The position numbers and the translations under genes are program-made. DNA of 64,000 nucleotides. It comes from Apostichopus japonicus. Taxonomy: Eukaryota > Echinodermata > Holothuroidea > Aspidochirotida > Stichopodidae. Below are positions 1-11,834 of this stretch, piece after piece (position 1 is the first letter of the stretch; the number at the start of each line of letters is the position of its first letter). The DNA is taken from positions 12,444,321 to 12,508,320 of the forward strand of contig NC_092578.1 in assembly GCF_037975245.1 (NCBI RefSeq). Direction: 5' to 3'. The notes below the pieces were generated by a model. That model was given only the letters and a program-made list of their open reading frames with translations, had not been told where the DNA came from and searched no databases.

Positions 1-1560
1 TATTACATTGTAAACATACAGTATATGCTGCTACCATAGAAACTGCCGTTTGCCCTGCAACCGCTAATGGGGAAATTCTTGCACTCTCTTAAACTACTGT
101 ACAGAAGTAACAACAATGGCAAAGATTTACTTTAAAGCTATAGTATATATGGTTAATTTTTTCTTTTCAGTATTTTCTAATTTCCTTTTTTAGCCATTTT
201 TCCCCCTTTTGATAAAAAATATGTTGAAGACGTAGTGGAAAAGAATCTCATTTTTGATAAATCAGGAAAAATCTTAATAAAGCCACCTGGTAAAGTCTTC
301 ATGTTGGCTGAACACCCAACATAATGTTGCATCTTATGAACAATGAAGTACCTAATGCAGTATTCCATTAATTGCTAGAACAATTTTAAATTCTTTGCAA
401 CACAGAATTTAAACACCATTAATTTTGCAAGGATTTGAACTTTCACACAGCATTCAGCTCATCCCCTCCCCCCCCCCCCCTATGTGATGCTACCCTTCTT
501 TGGACATACCAGTAAGGATGTCACACATTTGACATTTCATTCTCTCAACTGTTTAGGTGTGGTAGTAACAAGCTGACAAGACATCATTCCATAGTTGCAA
601 CAATGTATGCAGATCTGAAAATCCAATGTTAACACACATCAAGTACTTTTTAACCATTGTGTCTCTTTAAGTTCACAACAAATAAACTTACTATTGATTT
701 AGAGACACTAAGAATTAAATGTCAGGGTTTTCTCAGGATACAACAAACTGAAATTGCTCATATCATCATCATATCAGTACAGAGCATGCAGAAGAAGCAT
801 CTTGAAAGCTGCATTTAACATAATTTACTACCACAATCTGACGGTACAATCATGGTCCAATCAAAGGCAAGATAAAGTACCAGAAACTATTAAATATTAT
901 AACTTTAAACCACAAAAACAATGCCAGGAATGATACAATATGAAAGAATAGAACTTGGACTGGTTTGCCAATAAATTAAAAAATAAATTTATAAACAAAT
1001 GTGTGTTATTTTGGGTACTCAATATCACAAAATATCACAAATAAAAAACTTGTAGCCACATCCATTACTCGAAAAAATCATATATTTTGCACCTATTGGC
1101 AATTTTGCATAACATTTTGACAGGAGAGGAACCTTAATGAGAGCATGGCCAAATAAAATATTATTGTTGTATTTTACAAATACTGTAACATCCTCTTCCC
1201 TGAAAAAAAAAATGAAAAATTGGTTTGTTACATACTGTAACACACAAAGCACTTCCAATGGAGTCCAACCTTCACTTTCTTTTCTTTTATCTACACTTTG
1301 CATCCTGTGTACTTAAAACAAACACATTCTTTCATAAATTGAGTCATATATGCAATAAACCAATATTGTGTCCTGGGTTTCATTTACCATTTGGCTGCAC
1401 TATTAAAGCCAAACATTGAACTAACCATGGCAGAAAACAGAATCTCGCACAGAACCGTAACGTAATGCGGCTGCCTCTCATACCATTTGTTGACTGTGAT
1501 GTACAGTTCAGTGGCTTTGTAAAACTATACAATTATAATATTGCTAATAAGTCATCTCAC
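1..1560. other. Non-coding flank, no gene supported
   Basis: AT-rich sequence with a short poly-C tract near 470-480. The open frames here are short. One minus-strand frame at 1025-1303 is discussed among the rejected items. I see no RNA gene or recognisable transposon. Confidence 0.5.
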
Positions 1561-3607
1561 TAGATGTTCTATTATACAGGTACCTAGAGTATAGTATCTG
1601 ACTACTGTAGATGTTCTATTATACAGGACCAACAGTATAGTATCTAACTAGATGTTCTGTTATACAGGTACCTACAGTATAGTATCTCACTAGATGTACT
1701 ATTATACAGGTATCTACAGTATAGTATCCGACTAAATGTTCTGTTACACAGGTACCTACAGTATAGTATCCGACTAGATGTTCTATTACACAGGTACCTA
1801 CAGTATAGTATCCGACTAGATGTTCTATTATACAGGTACCTACAGTATAGTATCCGACTAAATGTTCTGTTACACAGGTACCTACAGTATAGTATCCGAC
1901 TAGATGTTCTGTTACACAGGTACCTACAGTATAGTATCCGACTAGATGTTATGTTAAACAGGTACCTACAGTATAGTATCTCACTAGATGTACTATTATA
2001 CAGGTACCCACAGTAAAGTATCTGACTAGATGTTCTATTATACAGGTACCCACAGTATAGTATCTGACTAGATGTTCTGTTATACAGGTACCTATAGTAT
2101 AGTATCTGACTAGATGTTCTATTATACAGGTACCTACAGTATAGTATCTGACTAGATGTTCTGTTATACAGGTACCTACAGTATAGTATCTGACTAGATG
2201 TTCTCTTATACAGGTACCTACAGTATAGTATCTGACTAGATGTTCTATTATACAGGTACCTACAGTTTAGTATCTGACTAGATGTTCTATTATACAGGTA
2301 CCTACAGTATAGTATCTCACTAGATGTTCTATTATACATGTACCTACAGTTTAGTATCTGACTAGATGTTCTATTATACAGGTACCTACAGTATAGTATC
2401 TGACTAGATGTTCTATTATACAGGTACCTACAGTATAGTATCTGACTAGATGTTCTATTATACAGGTACCTACAGTTTAGTATCTGACTAGATGTTCTAT
2501 TATACAGGTACCTACAGTATAGTATCTGACTAGATGTTCTATTATACATGTACCTACAGTTTAGTATCTGACTAGATGTTCTATTATACAGGTACCTACA
2601 GTATAGTATCTGACTAGATGTTCTATTATACAGGTACCTACAGTATAGTATCTGACTAGATGTTCTATTATACAGGTACCTACAGTTTAGTATCTGACTA
2701 GATGTTCTATTATACAGGTACCTACAGTATAGTATCTGACTAGATGTTCTATCATACAGGTATCCACAGTATAGTATCTGACTAGATGTTCTATTATACA
2801 GGTACCTACAGTATAGTATCTGACTAGATGTTCTATTATACAGGTACCTACAGTTTAGTATCTGACTAGATGTTCTATTATACAGGTACCTATAGTATAG
2901 TATCTGACAAGATGTTCTATTATACATGTACCTACAGTTTAGTATCTGACTAGATGTTCTATTATACAGGTCCTACAGTATAGTATCTGACTAGATGTTC
3001 TATTATACAGGTACCTACAGTATAGTATCTGACTAGATGTTCTATTATACAGGTACCTACAGTATAGTATCTGACTAGATGTTCTATCATACAGGTACCT
3101 ACAGTATAGTATCTGACTAGATGTTCTATTATACAGATACCTACAGTATAGTATCTGACTAGATGTTCTATTATACAGGTACCTACAGTATAGTATCTGA
3201 CTAGATGTTCTATCATACAGGTACCTACAGTATAGTATCTGACTAGATGTTCTATCATACAGGTACCCACAGTATTGTATCTGACTAGATGTTCTATTAT
3301 ACAGATACCTACAGTATAGTATCTGACTAGATGTTCTATTATACAGGTACCTATAGTATTGTATCTGACTACATGTTCTATTATACAGGTACCTACAGTT
3401 TAGTATCTGACTAGATGTTCTATTATACAGGTACCTACAGTATAGTATCTGACTAGATGTTCTATCATACAGGTACCTATAGTATTGTATCTGACTAGAT
3501 GTTCTATTATACAGGTACCTACAGTATAGTATCTGACTAGATGTTCTATCATACAGGTACCTATAGTATTGTATCTGACTACATGTTCTATTATACAGGT
3601 ACCTACA
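1561..3607. repeat. 42-bp minisatellite, about 49 copies
   Basis: The unit reads roughly TAGATGTTCTATTATACAGG followed by TACCTACAGTATAGTATCTGAC, with each unit centred on a GGTACC palindrome. About 49 units run almost without interruption. Variants such as CCGAC versus CTGAC, TTTAGT versus TATAGT and TATCATAC versus TATTATAC fall in patches: the CCGAC type clusters at 1720-1970. This suggests local unit homogenisation. Because 42 is divisible by 3, minus-strand frames stay open for hundreds of codons. Those frames are an arithmetic by-product, not a supported gene. Confidence 0.97.
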
Positions 3608-5348
3608 ATATATATAGTAGAGGACAGCCACATAAGTGTACTGTATGGAATATTAGCAATAATTACGGAGACATTGAATTGGTTACAGCTAAGTGATGAG
3701 CTGCATGCATCAGATCACGTAGATCAAGATACATGAAGAGGGTTTGCAACCGTAACAGGCAAAACAACCTCTACAAAGTATATGACAAAGCTGTATATTT
3801 TTTCATACTTTAATCTTCTTGTGTGCCATGGATGCAACATTTCAAATATGTTTGCATCCGCTCAGAAAACTACTCACTTACTCAGTGTATCCCACCAGTT
3901 GGCCATGGGAAACAAGAACACAAACTTGTTAGTTATGACCCCTGTTGATACGTTGAGTTGCATGATATACACTTATGTGCAGAAAAATCACAAAATGTGC
4001 AGAAAAAGTTACATGTCAAGTTTTACTAAGACCACAAAAACATATGACTGTCAGGATGTGATCTTGAATCACTTATTACCATAATGAGTTACCAAACATC
4101 AAGACATTCAATGTTGCCAAACTGTACAGTATGGTGAGACTGCCCAACATAATCTCTTTAGAAATGTTACAGGCTGCCCAGACAAAAGGCCTGTGCTAGG
4201 ACTGTGAGTCAGAAATCCACATGGAGATAAACAATTGCCTGGACAGTAAATGTTAGCAAGATAAGTATGTACAGTAACTAGAGTCCATTGAACATTGTCA
4301 GATATTTTGGTTATCTACTTTAGACCACTAGACCTACAGTACTGTACATACTGTACCTCCAGGACGGAGACCAAGCCCCAGATAAATTTGCTTAAATTTT
4401 CTGTAAACAATTTCCTGATGCAATTTGGTTTTAACATAAACATAATTATGATATTCTCCATCCATTGGGTACTATTAGTCACCCCACAATGTTTCGTTCC
4501 AATCCCTTCCTATACTGTAAGCCTACGGTATGTCAATTAATTTTATACAATGTTGGTTCAAACGTCAAGCTTCAATTGAAATACTGCTTCCCAATATAAT
4601 GAAGAATTTACATAACAGCCCATGAAACAAAACAATGGCAGCTTCCTATTATGAGTTTCTTGTTGAAAATATGACAACAGAGTCAGACTTAATAGTGCAC
4701 ATATGTCACATCATAGTCTATCGCTGAACATTGCTATCTTTATATAGTGAAAGGTAACATTACCAGTATAGAAAGGGCAGTTTAACAACATATTTTGTGT
4801 TTAATGACTCTTGAGCATGGAAAGATATACAAATCTTTGCAGAAACTTGGTAAAGGCCTATTAGTTAATCAAATCAACCAAAGAAAAACACTGTTGACTA
4901 TTTTTACAGGTACTTTACAAACTTCTGTAGTAGAAATGCCATTTAATACTATACAGTAATTCTGTACTGATGTATCTCAACTTGCATCTGAACATTATTT
5001 TTCATTGGGTTTTCAAAAACCACCTCAAGAATTTGGAGCTGATAAGAATCTGTTCAAGGTGGGGAAAAACATAATTAGTTTAATTATAATATGTTCTGAT
5101 CGTTTTGCAGATTTTTGAGTGTGTGTTGACAAAGTGAAGAATGCACGTTACGTCGTAGTTTAAACATGATGAGAAGTCAATCATTAGAACACAATGTTTG
5201 ATGAGTGATGAGGTTGTCTGTAATGCCAGGTAGTTGCAGGTACGTATAAAAACACATGTACTGTAGTCACCAGGCAGAGTATCGTTTAAATTGTTATCAG
5301 TAATTTACTAAATGAACTTAACCGAAAACTGTCTGGGAAATAATAAAC
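3608..5348. other. Non-coding, nothing recognised
   Basis: AT-rich single-copy-looking sequence after the minisatellite. There are no convincing exons, RNA genes or transposon hallmarks on either strand. Confidence 0.4.
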
Positions 5349-5420
5349 AATGGAAAAGAGCACAGAAATATGGAAATATGGAATTGAACCATTGACCTCC
5401 GGGTTACAAACACTTTACAT
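5349..5420 (-). mobile_element. 5'-truncated tRNA-derived SINE fragment
   Basis: On the minus strand this reads TTTGTAACCCGGAGGTC, then GGTTCAATTCC, then a tail TTTCTGTGCTCTTTTCCATT. This is the 3' half of a tRNA-Thr(TGT)-like sequence (anticodon loop, variable region, B box) followed by a short non-tRNA body. The same arrangement and a matching body occur at 32095-32200 on the plus strand, which argues for a SINE family. The D-arm half is missing. Confidence 0.5.
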
Positions 5421-6059
5421 TTAAATTGTATCAGAATCACAGAAACTATCACTTGGAACACTCTTCACTGTCTTTACAAGTATATTACCATTCACTACCA
5501 GTACCCACTGTAATACTTGAGAATTTATGTTACGTACTATTTAATCTGACACAAGAAGGCTCTTTACTGTTACTGATGCTTGCTAAGCTTTTATTACTAC
5601 TACAACACATCCCCAGGGAGTGCAACCCTCATCAGATCACATGTTAATATTATATTTAGTACTATAAACCATCCAAAACTTTATTGTCAATTGTCAATTT
5701 TGGCATATCAATTGATGTGGTGTACTTGGCTTCATAAGTTAAACGCAAGAACAAATATCACACAACATATTCTTAGATGCAAATTAGACTGCTACACTTT
5801 ACTGTAGGTACAATGTTCAGACTTTCTAAAGGTACTTATCACTGCAGTAAACACATTGTATTACCACAGCAGCTAACAAAGGATTTATGGTTTGTACTCA
5901 TTATGTAACCTAGCCAATAGTAACAGAGCACTTCAATTTTTTCTTTTAATTTGAAAGTATCATAATGATTTAATATGCTCCACATAAATTCAATAGACAT
6001 TGTATTGAGTAATAAATCTTCAAGGGCGGTTTGACGCATAAATTTAAAGTTTGATATGT

Positions 6060-6330
6060 TGATGACAGTTAAAAAACACTACTACCAGTCCAGGTTATAT
6101 TTCTATAATTACAATTTTAATTTATGAGAAATGACTCCTTAAGCAGCTGAGGTTCATCAGGGTTAGGGTTTAAGTGACTGGACTATGTAGTCTTTGAGTT
6201 CAATGAGTTCAGTTCCTTAGATGCAAAACACAAACCTGAAAGGGAAAACATAAGACTTTTACCGCTATGACATGATATGTACTGTACCTAATGACATGTT
6301 TACAATGTAATACAAAGTTGGCAAGGACAA
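6060..6330 (+). repeat. Uncharacterised dispersed repeat, copy 1
   Basis: This shares ordered blocks with 48960-49190: TGAGAAATGACyCnTTAA, CAGCTGAG.TTCATCA, GTGACTGGACTA.ntAGTC, TCAGTTCCT and ACATGTTT. The copies are diverged, in the same orientation, and have no open frame. The family is unknown. Confidence 0.5.
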
Positions 6331-6503
6331 ATGGTGTTGAATGTCATTCAAGAGGGCTCAGTTGCTGACATGAATTTAAAAGAACGTTTGTTTGTTGAGT
6401 TATTAGAATTTATAAAACAATGGGTGAAAATTAATATACGGGACTGCACTGAGAAGCCAAAGTCATCATCAATTTACCCTTACATGAGCATTCCAGATTC
6501 CAG

Positions 6504-6577
6504 TGTAAGGCTTATTTTAGGTAGTTCGGGAATGGTAAGCCGGGCCTTACACTGATAACGTCTAACCGAGCGTGAAA
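6504..6577 (-). repeat. Left LTR fragment (3' LTR of the gypsy element)
   Basis: It matches 8681-8759 with few substitutions and a 5-bp indel near the start. Sequence beyond 6577 no longer aligns with the right copy, so this LTR is truncated or rearranged. Confidence 0.7.
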
Positions 6578-7220
6578 AATCCAAAATCCAAAGGACTGAG
6601 AAGAGAACAAAAGTCTAAACTAATTGCTGATGGGTGATCAAGCCATGTACAATATCTTCGTTTCTGCCGGAAATAACCATCATGCTCCTTAATCGAGGTT
6701 CATGGCTAATCGCGGTCAACAAATGTTACATCTACCTCATACATAAATTTAAAAAAATAATATCAATTTGTGGAACAACCCTAATTACTCTCCTGTCGTC
6801 GTTTTGAGATGCGACAATTGGCAGGAGCATAGTAATCCCAACTTAAAAATGAATTATGAACAAAATACAATTTACAAACATGCATGCAATTTATAAGACA
6901 GCTTCTCAAAAACAAGATACACATTAATTCATAATGAACCAGGGCAAAACTAACTGTCACACCAGATACTATCTAAACATTCCAATATAAGGGATGGAAG
7001 AATGGAGAAAGGTAATACTCAATGACTTATTATCTTAAATTCAAATTCATAGCTTTAAATTCAAAAGTTACCTCATAAATTCCTGTCAAAGAAAAGACAA
7101 TTACCCTTTCTAATATAAAAGGCGTAAGTCTTAAAAAGAAGGAAAGAAAAAAAATATACATAACTACTTATCCTTATGAAAAGAATGATAATAATTATGA
7201 CTTAAACGATCTCAGCAGAC

Positions 7221-7424
7221 CTAACGATCCAACTCATAATCACTAAGATAGTTAGGCAGCTTCACTTCTCTACCTAAACGTGTAAGTCTTTTATTATCTA
7301 AACGTTTTCCACCTTGCAACTCAGGAGAAATTCCAGACGTATCTAGATTACTCTCAAAGTGAAATGGTAACTTTCTATAAAATTCATCCAAGGACAAATT
7401 TGGCAAATAATTCCCTTGAACCAC
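7221..7424 (-). pseudogene. C-terminal tail of gypsy Pol, frameshifted
   Basis: A 67-residue frame lies directly downstream (minus strand) of the integrase ORF in another frame. It is charged and has no catalytic motif. Its place after the integrase, before the left LTR, suggests the Pol tail beyond the integrase C-terminal domain. This is inferred from position only. Confidence 0.35.
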
Positions 7425-7499
7425 ACTAGGCGGATTTGGCTGAACAAGCTTTCATTTACATCCTCTAAACTATAGGGAGAAACATAAGGCTTAAGTCGG

Positions 7500-8384
7500 T
7501 TATAATTGTATGACTTTAGATGGAATGGAAGATTTACTCAAATCTTGTAATTGATAAGTTACACCATTGTTCATAACTCTAATTACTCTATGAGGACCTT
7601 TCCATCGAGCGGCTAACTTATCACGTTGCTTAGCTGGATCGTTTACCGACACTAAATCTCCAACAACATAAGGTAGAAATCGAGTCTTCAACTCTACATA
7701 CTCAGCCTGTTTTTCTTGAGCTTTTACCAATTCTTGGCCAACAATCTTACTAGCTTCTTTCATACATTTAGTGATGTCATCAACAAAATCACCATAGCTA
7801 CTATGACAACTGTAACCAACTGGAGTGTCACCAAACATAACCTCGAGGGGCATACAAGCTTCTCTGCCATTCACCAGAAAGAATGGTGAGTAACCAATGC
7901 TAGAATGGACACTAGTATTATAGGAAAAAGCGATATGATTGAGCATCTTATCCCATTGGTTACCAGTTGAGAATAATCTCTTACTCAATTCACTCTTAAG
8001 TGTTCGATTGAATCTTTCTACCTGACCATCTGATTGTGGGTGATAAGGACTACTACGAGTTTTCACTATTCCCATTAGTTTACACAATCTATGCACCAAC
8101 TTGGATTCAAATTGTTTACCTTGGTCAGTGTGTAATACCTCTGATATCCCATGTTCACAGAAATACTTATCAAATAAAGATTGTGCAACAGTCTCTGCTG
8201 TTTGATCTGGCAAGACATACATATTACTGTACTTAGTGAAGTAGTCAGTTACAACCAAGACATATCTATTGCCATTCGTAGTTAGGGGTAACTCAGTTAT
8301 ATCAGCAGCAACTCTCTCAAATGGTTTGTTAACTATCATGGGCTCTAAAGGAGCACGAAAAGGTGAAAATCTTCACTGCCTGTA
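7500..8384 (-). pseudogene. Ty3/gypsy integrase core
   Basis: The minus-strand ORF has a retroviral-type integrase core. Counting from the Met at 8339, Asp13 (VAADI), Asp72 (HTDQGKQFE) and Glu108 (QVERFNR) form a D,D-35-E triad, with SPYHPQSDGQ just before the Glu. The frame extends upstream of the Met through PFRAPLEP, which resembles the inter-domain linker of a longer Pol. Downstream, GDLVSVNDP and WKGPHRVIRV match the C-terminal GPY/F-type region. It catalyses cDNA strand transfer in intact elements. Here it lacks the upstream RT/RNase H, so it is a relic. Confidence 0.85.
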
Positions 8385-8533
8385 CCCAGAAAAGGTGGGG
8401 GAAGTTCAACCCTAATATTATCATAATGGGGTGGTGCCATCATTTCGGTAGTATCACCCAATAGTGGGGACCTTATAGTGTTACGAGAACTGGAGCCTCT
8501 ACGTCTAGGCATTAAGTTTTTGGCGAAGAACAA
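8345..8533 (-). pseudogene. Gag-like N-terminal remnant
   Basis: A short minus-strand frame containing MPRRRGSSSRN and LPPPFLGTG lies between the putative primer-binding site and the integrase. It stops where the integrase frame takes over around 8365-8345. Position and the basic start suggest the beginning of gag, joined out of frame to late pol by a large internal deletion. No zinc knuckle is present. Confidence 0.4.
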
Positions 8534-8680
8534 TGAAATTCAGTTTCACAAGTTTAAAATAAATACAATATCCTAAAAAAAATATATATATATACCAGCT
8601 GGGGGTGCCTGTAAACAGTCTATACTCAACAATATGTGTACCAGAATGGATTAGAGTTCTTAAACCGCTGCCACCAAATA

Positions 8681-9330
8681 TGTAAGGCTTACTGTACTTT
8701 AGGTAGTTCGGGAACGGTAAGCCGGGCCTTACACTGATAACGTCTAACCGAGCGTGAAACAGGAAATAACCAGGAAAAGCGGGTACTGGATAATATATAT
8801 CTTCTTTTATTGATTCTGAATAAGAATATAACTTTGGATAATTAAAATGTACAGAGCCCGAAGACTACAGACGTAAATATAAATTACGGAGCCTACTGTT
8901 CTACGTCCGTCGACTTCGGATGATAAACTTAAACTCCTCGATATATGTCTTTATGAAACACTTAAACCCCTGATTCCAAAATAACAAATTAAGACGCGTT
9001 GCACAGGGCACACGCTCTGCCCTTGAACCCGATTGGTGTAAACTTCTAACTCACCCCTTACCAAACTCTTGATTGGTTGAGTGCCAACCTGATATGCAGA
9101 TGAGCATATGCAAATGGGCACTCAACCAATTTGAACCAGTTTGGCTGTCTTCCAACCCCGAATCATTTAAAACAAAAGATACGCTTCTAATAACGCGTGA
9201 TTTATATCCCGCCACACCACAGCGCAAACCACCAATGCACGAGCCATGGGTGACGTCATAATAATAATAACTAGAATACGCTTCACAATAACAATAACTA
9301 GAATACGCTTCACACCAGCATTAGAATTTG
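8681..9330 (-). repeat. Right LTR (5' LTR of the gypsy element), outer end uncertain
   Basis: It begins with TGTAAGGC (minus-strand end TTACA) next to the primer-binding-site-like TGGTGGCAGCGG. The outer end is set near the repeated AACTAGAATACGCTTCACA motif (9271-9313) without a verified target duplication. Confidence 0.45.
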
Positions 9331-10629
9331 TGATTCCAACCTTCCAAATGAGCACATTTTAGACATTCATGGGTATAACACAAAAACACTAAAAATCTAC
9401 CATTTACTGTGTGTGTATTTTGGCACCTTCTTTAACCACATTCACTCATTTCACAAAAAGTATTTACATGGTAACTCCAGTAATTAGGCTAAGCAGATGG
9501 AAAGGTGCAATAGTAGAGTCGAGACAGGTAAGGAGAGGAGAAATAGGATATTCTTCAACAGCTTAAATGTAAAGTATATGCTGCTCCATGGACCTTCCTG
9601 CAGTTTCAACTTTCACACTTGGCTAATAAGACAACCAAACATACAGTATGCAGGATTCAGCAAGTGCAGTACATTAAAGTGTATGAATTGAAAGGAGATG
9701 AGCAGAGCAGGCACACGCTCTATGAGCGATACTTTTACATAACATGGTCTAAGATTGACTTCACGTCACAAACATGCTAACTAATTTCAGTGACTTTTTG
9801 AGCTGTTAAATTGACAAATTTATAACGCTACAATCCCATGTATAACTGTACAGTAGTTCATGAATAGCTTGACTAGCCAACTTCCATTGCAAATCGAAAT
9901 AACACTGAAGCTATAGACAGAAAATTGGAAATTTTCCGATCTGCTCTTTGTGCGTGGAAAGATTTAACACTACTGTGAAAACATGTCTTGGGAGGGAAAT
10001 GTTGAAGATCAAAATGGAATCATTCATTATTTGTTCGGTATTAATCTTCAGTTGGTGAATAATTGTTATGAGATGGTCATAGTTTGATCAATCAAAAACT
10101 TATTTCTTCGTTTCCTTGGGTTAAAGCTATACAAGGATTTCTGTGCGGCAAAATTTTCAATTCATTTTCAGATTTAATCTTGAAATTTGCTAAGAGCAAG
10201 CTAAATATTTAAGCCTAATGTATGGCAGTGAACCAATCATTACCTGCGGTATACAGTTTGTTCAAGGATAAACCTTGATGCAGTTTGTTGTGCCAAATAG
10301 CACTAACAAAATTTATGCTTAATTTCTATGTAAGATGGGAGCTATTGAACAGACCATTGGGCATGTAAGGATGGCACTCTTGCATATTTAACTAAATATC
10401 AATTAGTATTATTTTAAATGCAATTGCATTATTGTTGTACAGAATTTATCTGATCATTGGTTAAATAAGGATAGAACTTGTGCATATTTAACTGATAAAA
10501 GGGTTAACAACACTACCACAACGTTTAATTAACTGGCGGTCGGGCAAATGAACACTGCAGTAGTTCCTATTGAACAGATCGTCTTTAGACAGCCAGCTAA
10601 ACCGGTTCTCATTTAAGATCTTTCTAACA
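9331..10629. other. Non-coding, nothing recognised
   Basis: AT-rich spacer between the gypsy element and the large palindrome. I found no exon, RNA gene or repeat signature here. Confidence 0.4.
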
Positions 10630-10764
10630 ACAGGGTAGCTAGTCAGGTGGCTTAGCAACTTTAACGTTACCGGCCGGACAAAAGTACCAAATTTGGCATG
10701 GAGTCTCTTTTCGACCTATCTATCGATTTTATCCGTGGAACCCACTTTATCGGTTCCGATTTTT

Positions 10765-11410
10765 CAAGATGGCGGCCAAAATCCAAGATGGCCGCCAGAA
10801 AAAAGGAAAATGTCATATATCTGGCTGTAAAAATCAGAGATGAACAAATGAGGGGTCAATTAAGGTGTTTCCGGGGTCACTGAAACAGATGATGATCATT
10901 GCATGTTGCTTGAGTAACCCACTTCCAAGATGGTGGCCAAAATCCAAGATGGCCGCCAGAAAAAAACGAAATGTCATATATCTGGCTGTAAAAATCGGAG
11001 ATGAACAAATGAGGGGTCAATTCAGGTGTTTCCGGGGTCACTGAAACAGATGATGATCATTGCATGTTGCTTGAGTAACCCACTTCCAAGATGGCGGCCA
11101 AAATCCAAGATGGCCGCCAGAAAAAAACGAAATGTCATATATCTGGCTGTAAAAATCGGAGATGAACAAATGAGGGGTCAATTAAGGTGTTTCCGAGCTC
11201 ACTGAAACAAATGATGGTCATGGTATATTGCTTGGGCCACCCACTTCCAAGATGGCGGCCAGAATCCAAGATGACCTCCTGGAAAAAAAGGAAATTTCAT
11301 ATATATTCAATCCCCAGACCCCCTGTGCCCTTTTCTGATCGGGACCATCAAACCTTCCGTCCTCAAACGTGTAAATGGAACCGGGCTTGCACCCTGACTA
11401 TATGTTATGG
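10765..11410 (+). repeat. 161-bp tandem monomers with YY1-like motifs (left arm)
   Basis: CAAGATGGyGGCC recurs at 10765, 10926, 11087 and 11248, an exact 161-bp period, with the fourth unit diverging. Each full unit has a paired CAAGATGGCCGCC about 22 bp downstream, then ATATCTGGCTGTAAAAATC and TTTCCGnGsTCACTGAAAC. The right arm keeps about two units plus a partial at about 160 bp. CAAGATGGCGGC is the canonical YY1 site, and tandem 5' monomers with YY1 sites are a known promoter layout in L1-type LINEs. Reading them as a LINE 5' UTR is inference. Confidence 0.85.
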
Positions 11411-11834
11411 CTGGTATTCTAATTGTGTCACTTTGGTTCAGGAAGCCATTTAAGACTTATTGGGGAACTTTGAGGTGTGATCGACCGTGGATAGACACTG
11501 TCGCAAACCCGTTATTATATGGGAGTTACGAGTGTCATGTAAGACTGATTACATTGAGTCAACTATATAATAGGGTAACTTGAGGGAAAACAGACCAGAT
11601 GTGAATACCGACTCATTGAGAGATTTTGTAGGATTGTGCACCCTTCATAAACACAACGTCAATTGTGCGAACAACACACGCTAAGCAGGTCACTAGGCAT
11701 CTGAGGCATTTAACTCTTTCAACCTGTACCCCAGGGCTACTGTTAGCGAGGATCTCCAGGAAGACTTGTTGTCTGGTATAGACAACCCCCCCCCCCCCCT
11801 CATAGTAAAACGATAGCTTGGGTTCGAATCTCTC

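Larger units (their letters stand above)
6504..9330 (-). mobile_element. Ty3/gypsy LTR retrotransposon, internally deleted
   Basis: Direct LTR-like copies start with TGTAAGGCTTA at 6504 and 8681 and share the block around AGTTCGGGAA..GGTAAGCC to CGAGCGTGAAA (6504-6577 and 8681-8759). On the minus strand the order is right LTR, a primer-binding-site-like TGGTGGCAGCGG just inside it (about 8667-8677), a gag-like start, the integrase core and a Pol C-terminal tail. Most of gag, protease, reverse transcriptase and RNase H is missing. The two LTR copies diverge after about 75 bp, so the outer limit near 9330 is approximate and no target duplication was found. The element cannot be autonomous. Confidence 0.75.

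Noticed and set aside
1025-1303. Minus-strand frame with LPIGAKYMIFSSNGCGY, faintly like a netrin/C345C (NTR) module
   Set aside because: Only one weak motif. Reading it as two exons needs a 36-nt intron, and no neighbouring exons were found.
1644-3633. Long repetitive minus-strand ORFs (427, 230, 102, 77 codons)
   Set aside because: They are produced by a 42-bp tandem repeat. Two overlapping frames are open at once, and there is no gene context.
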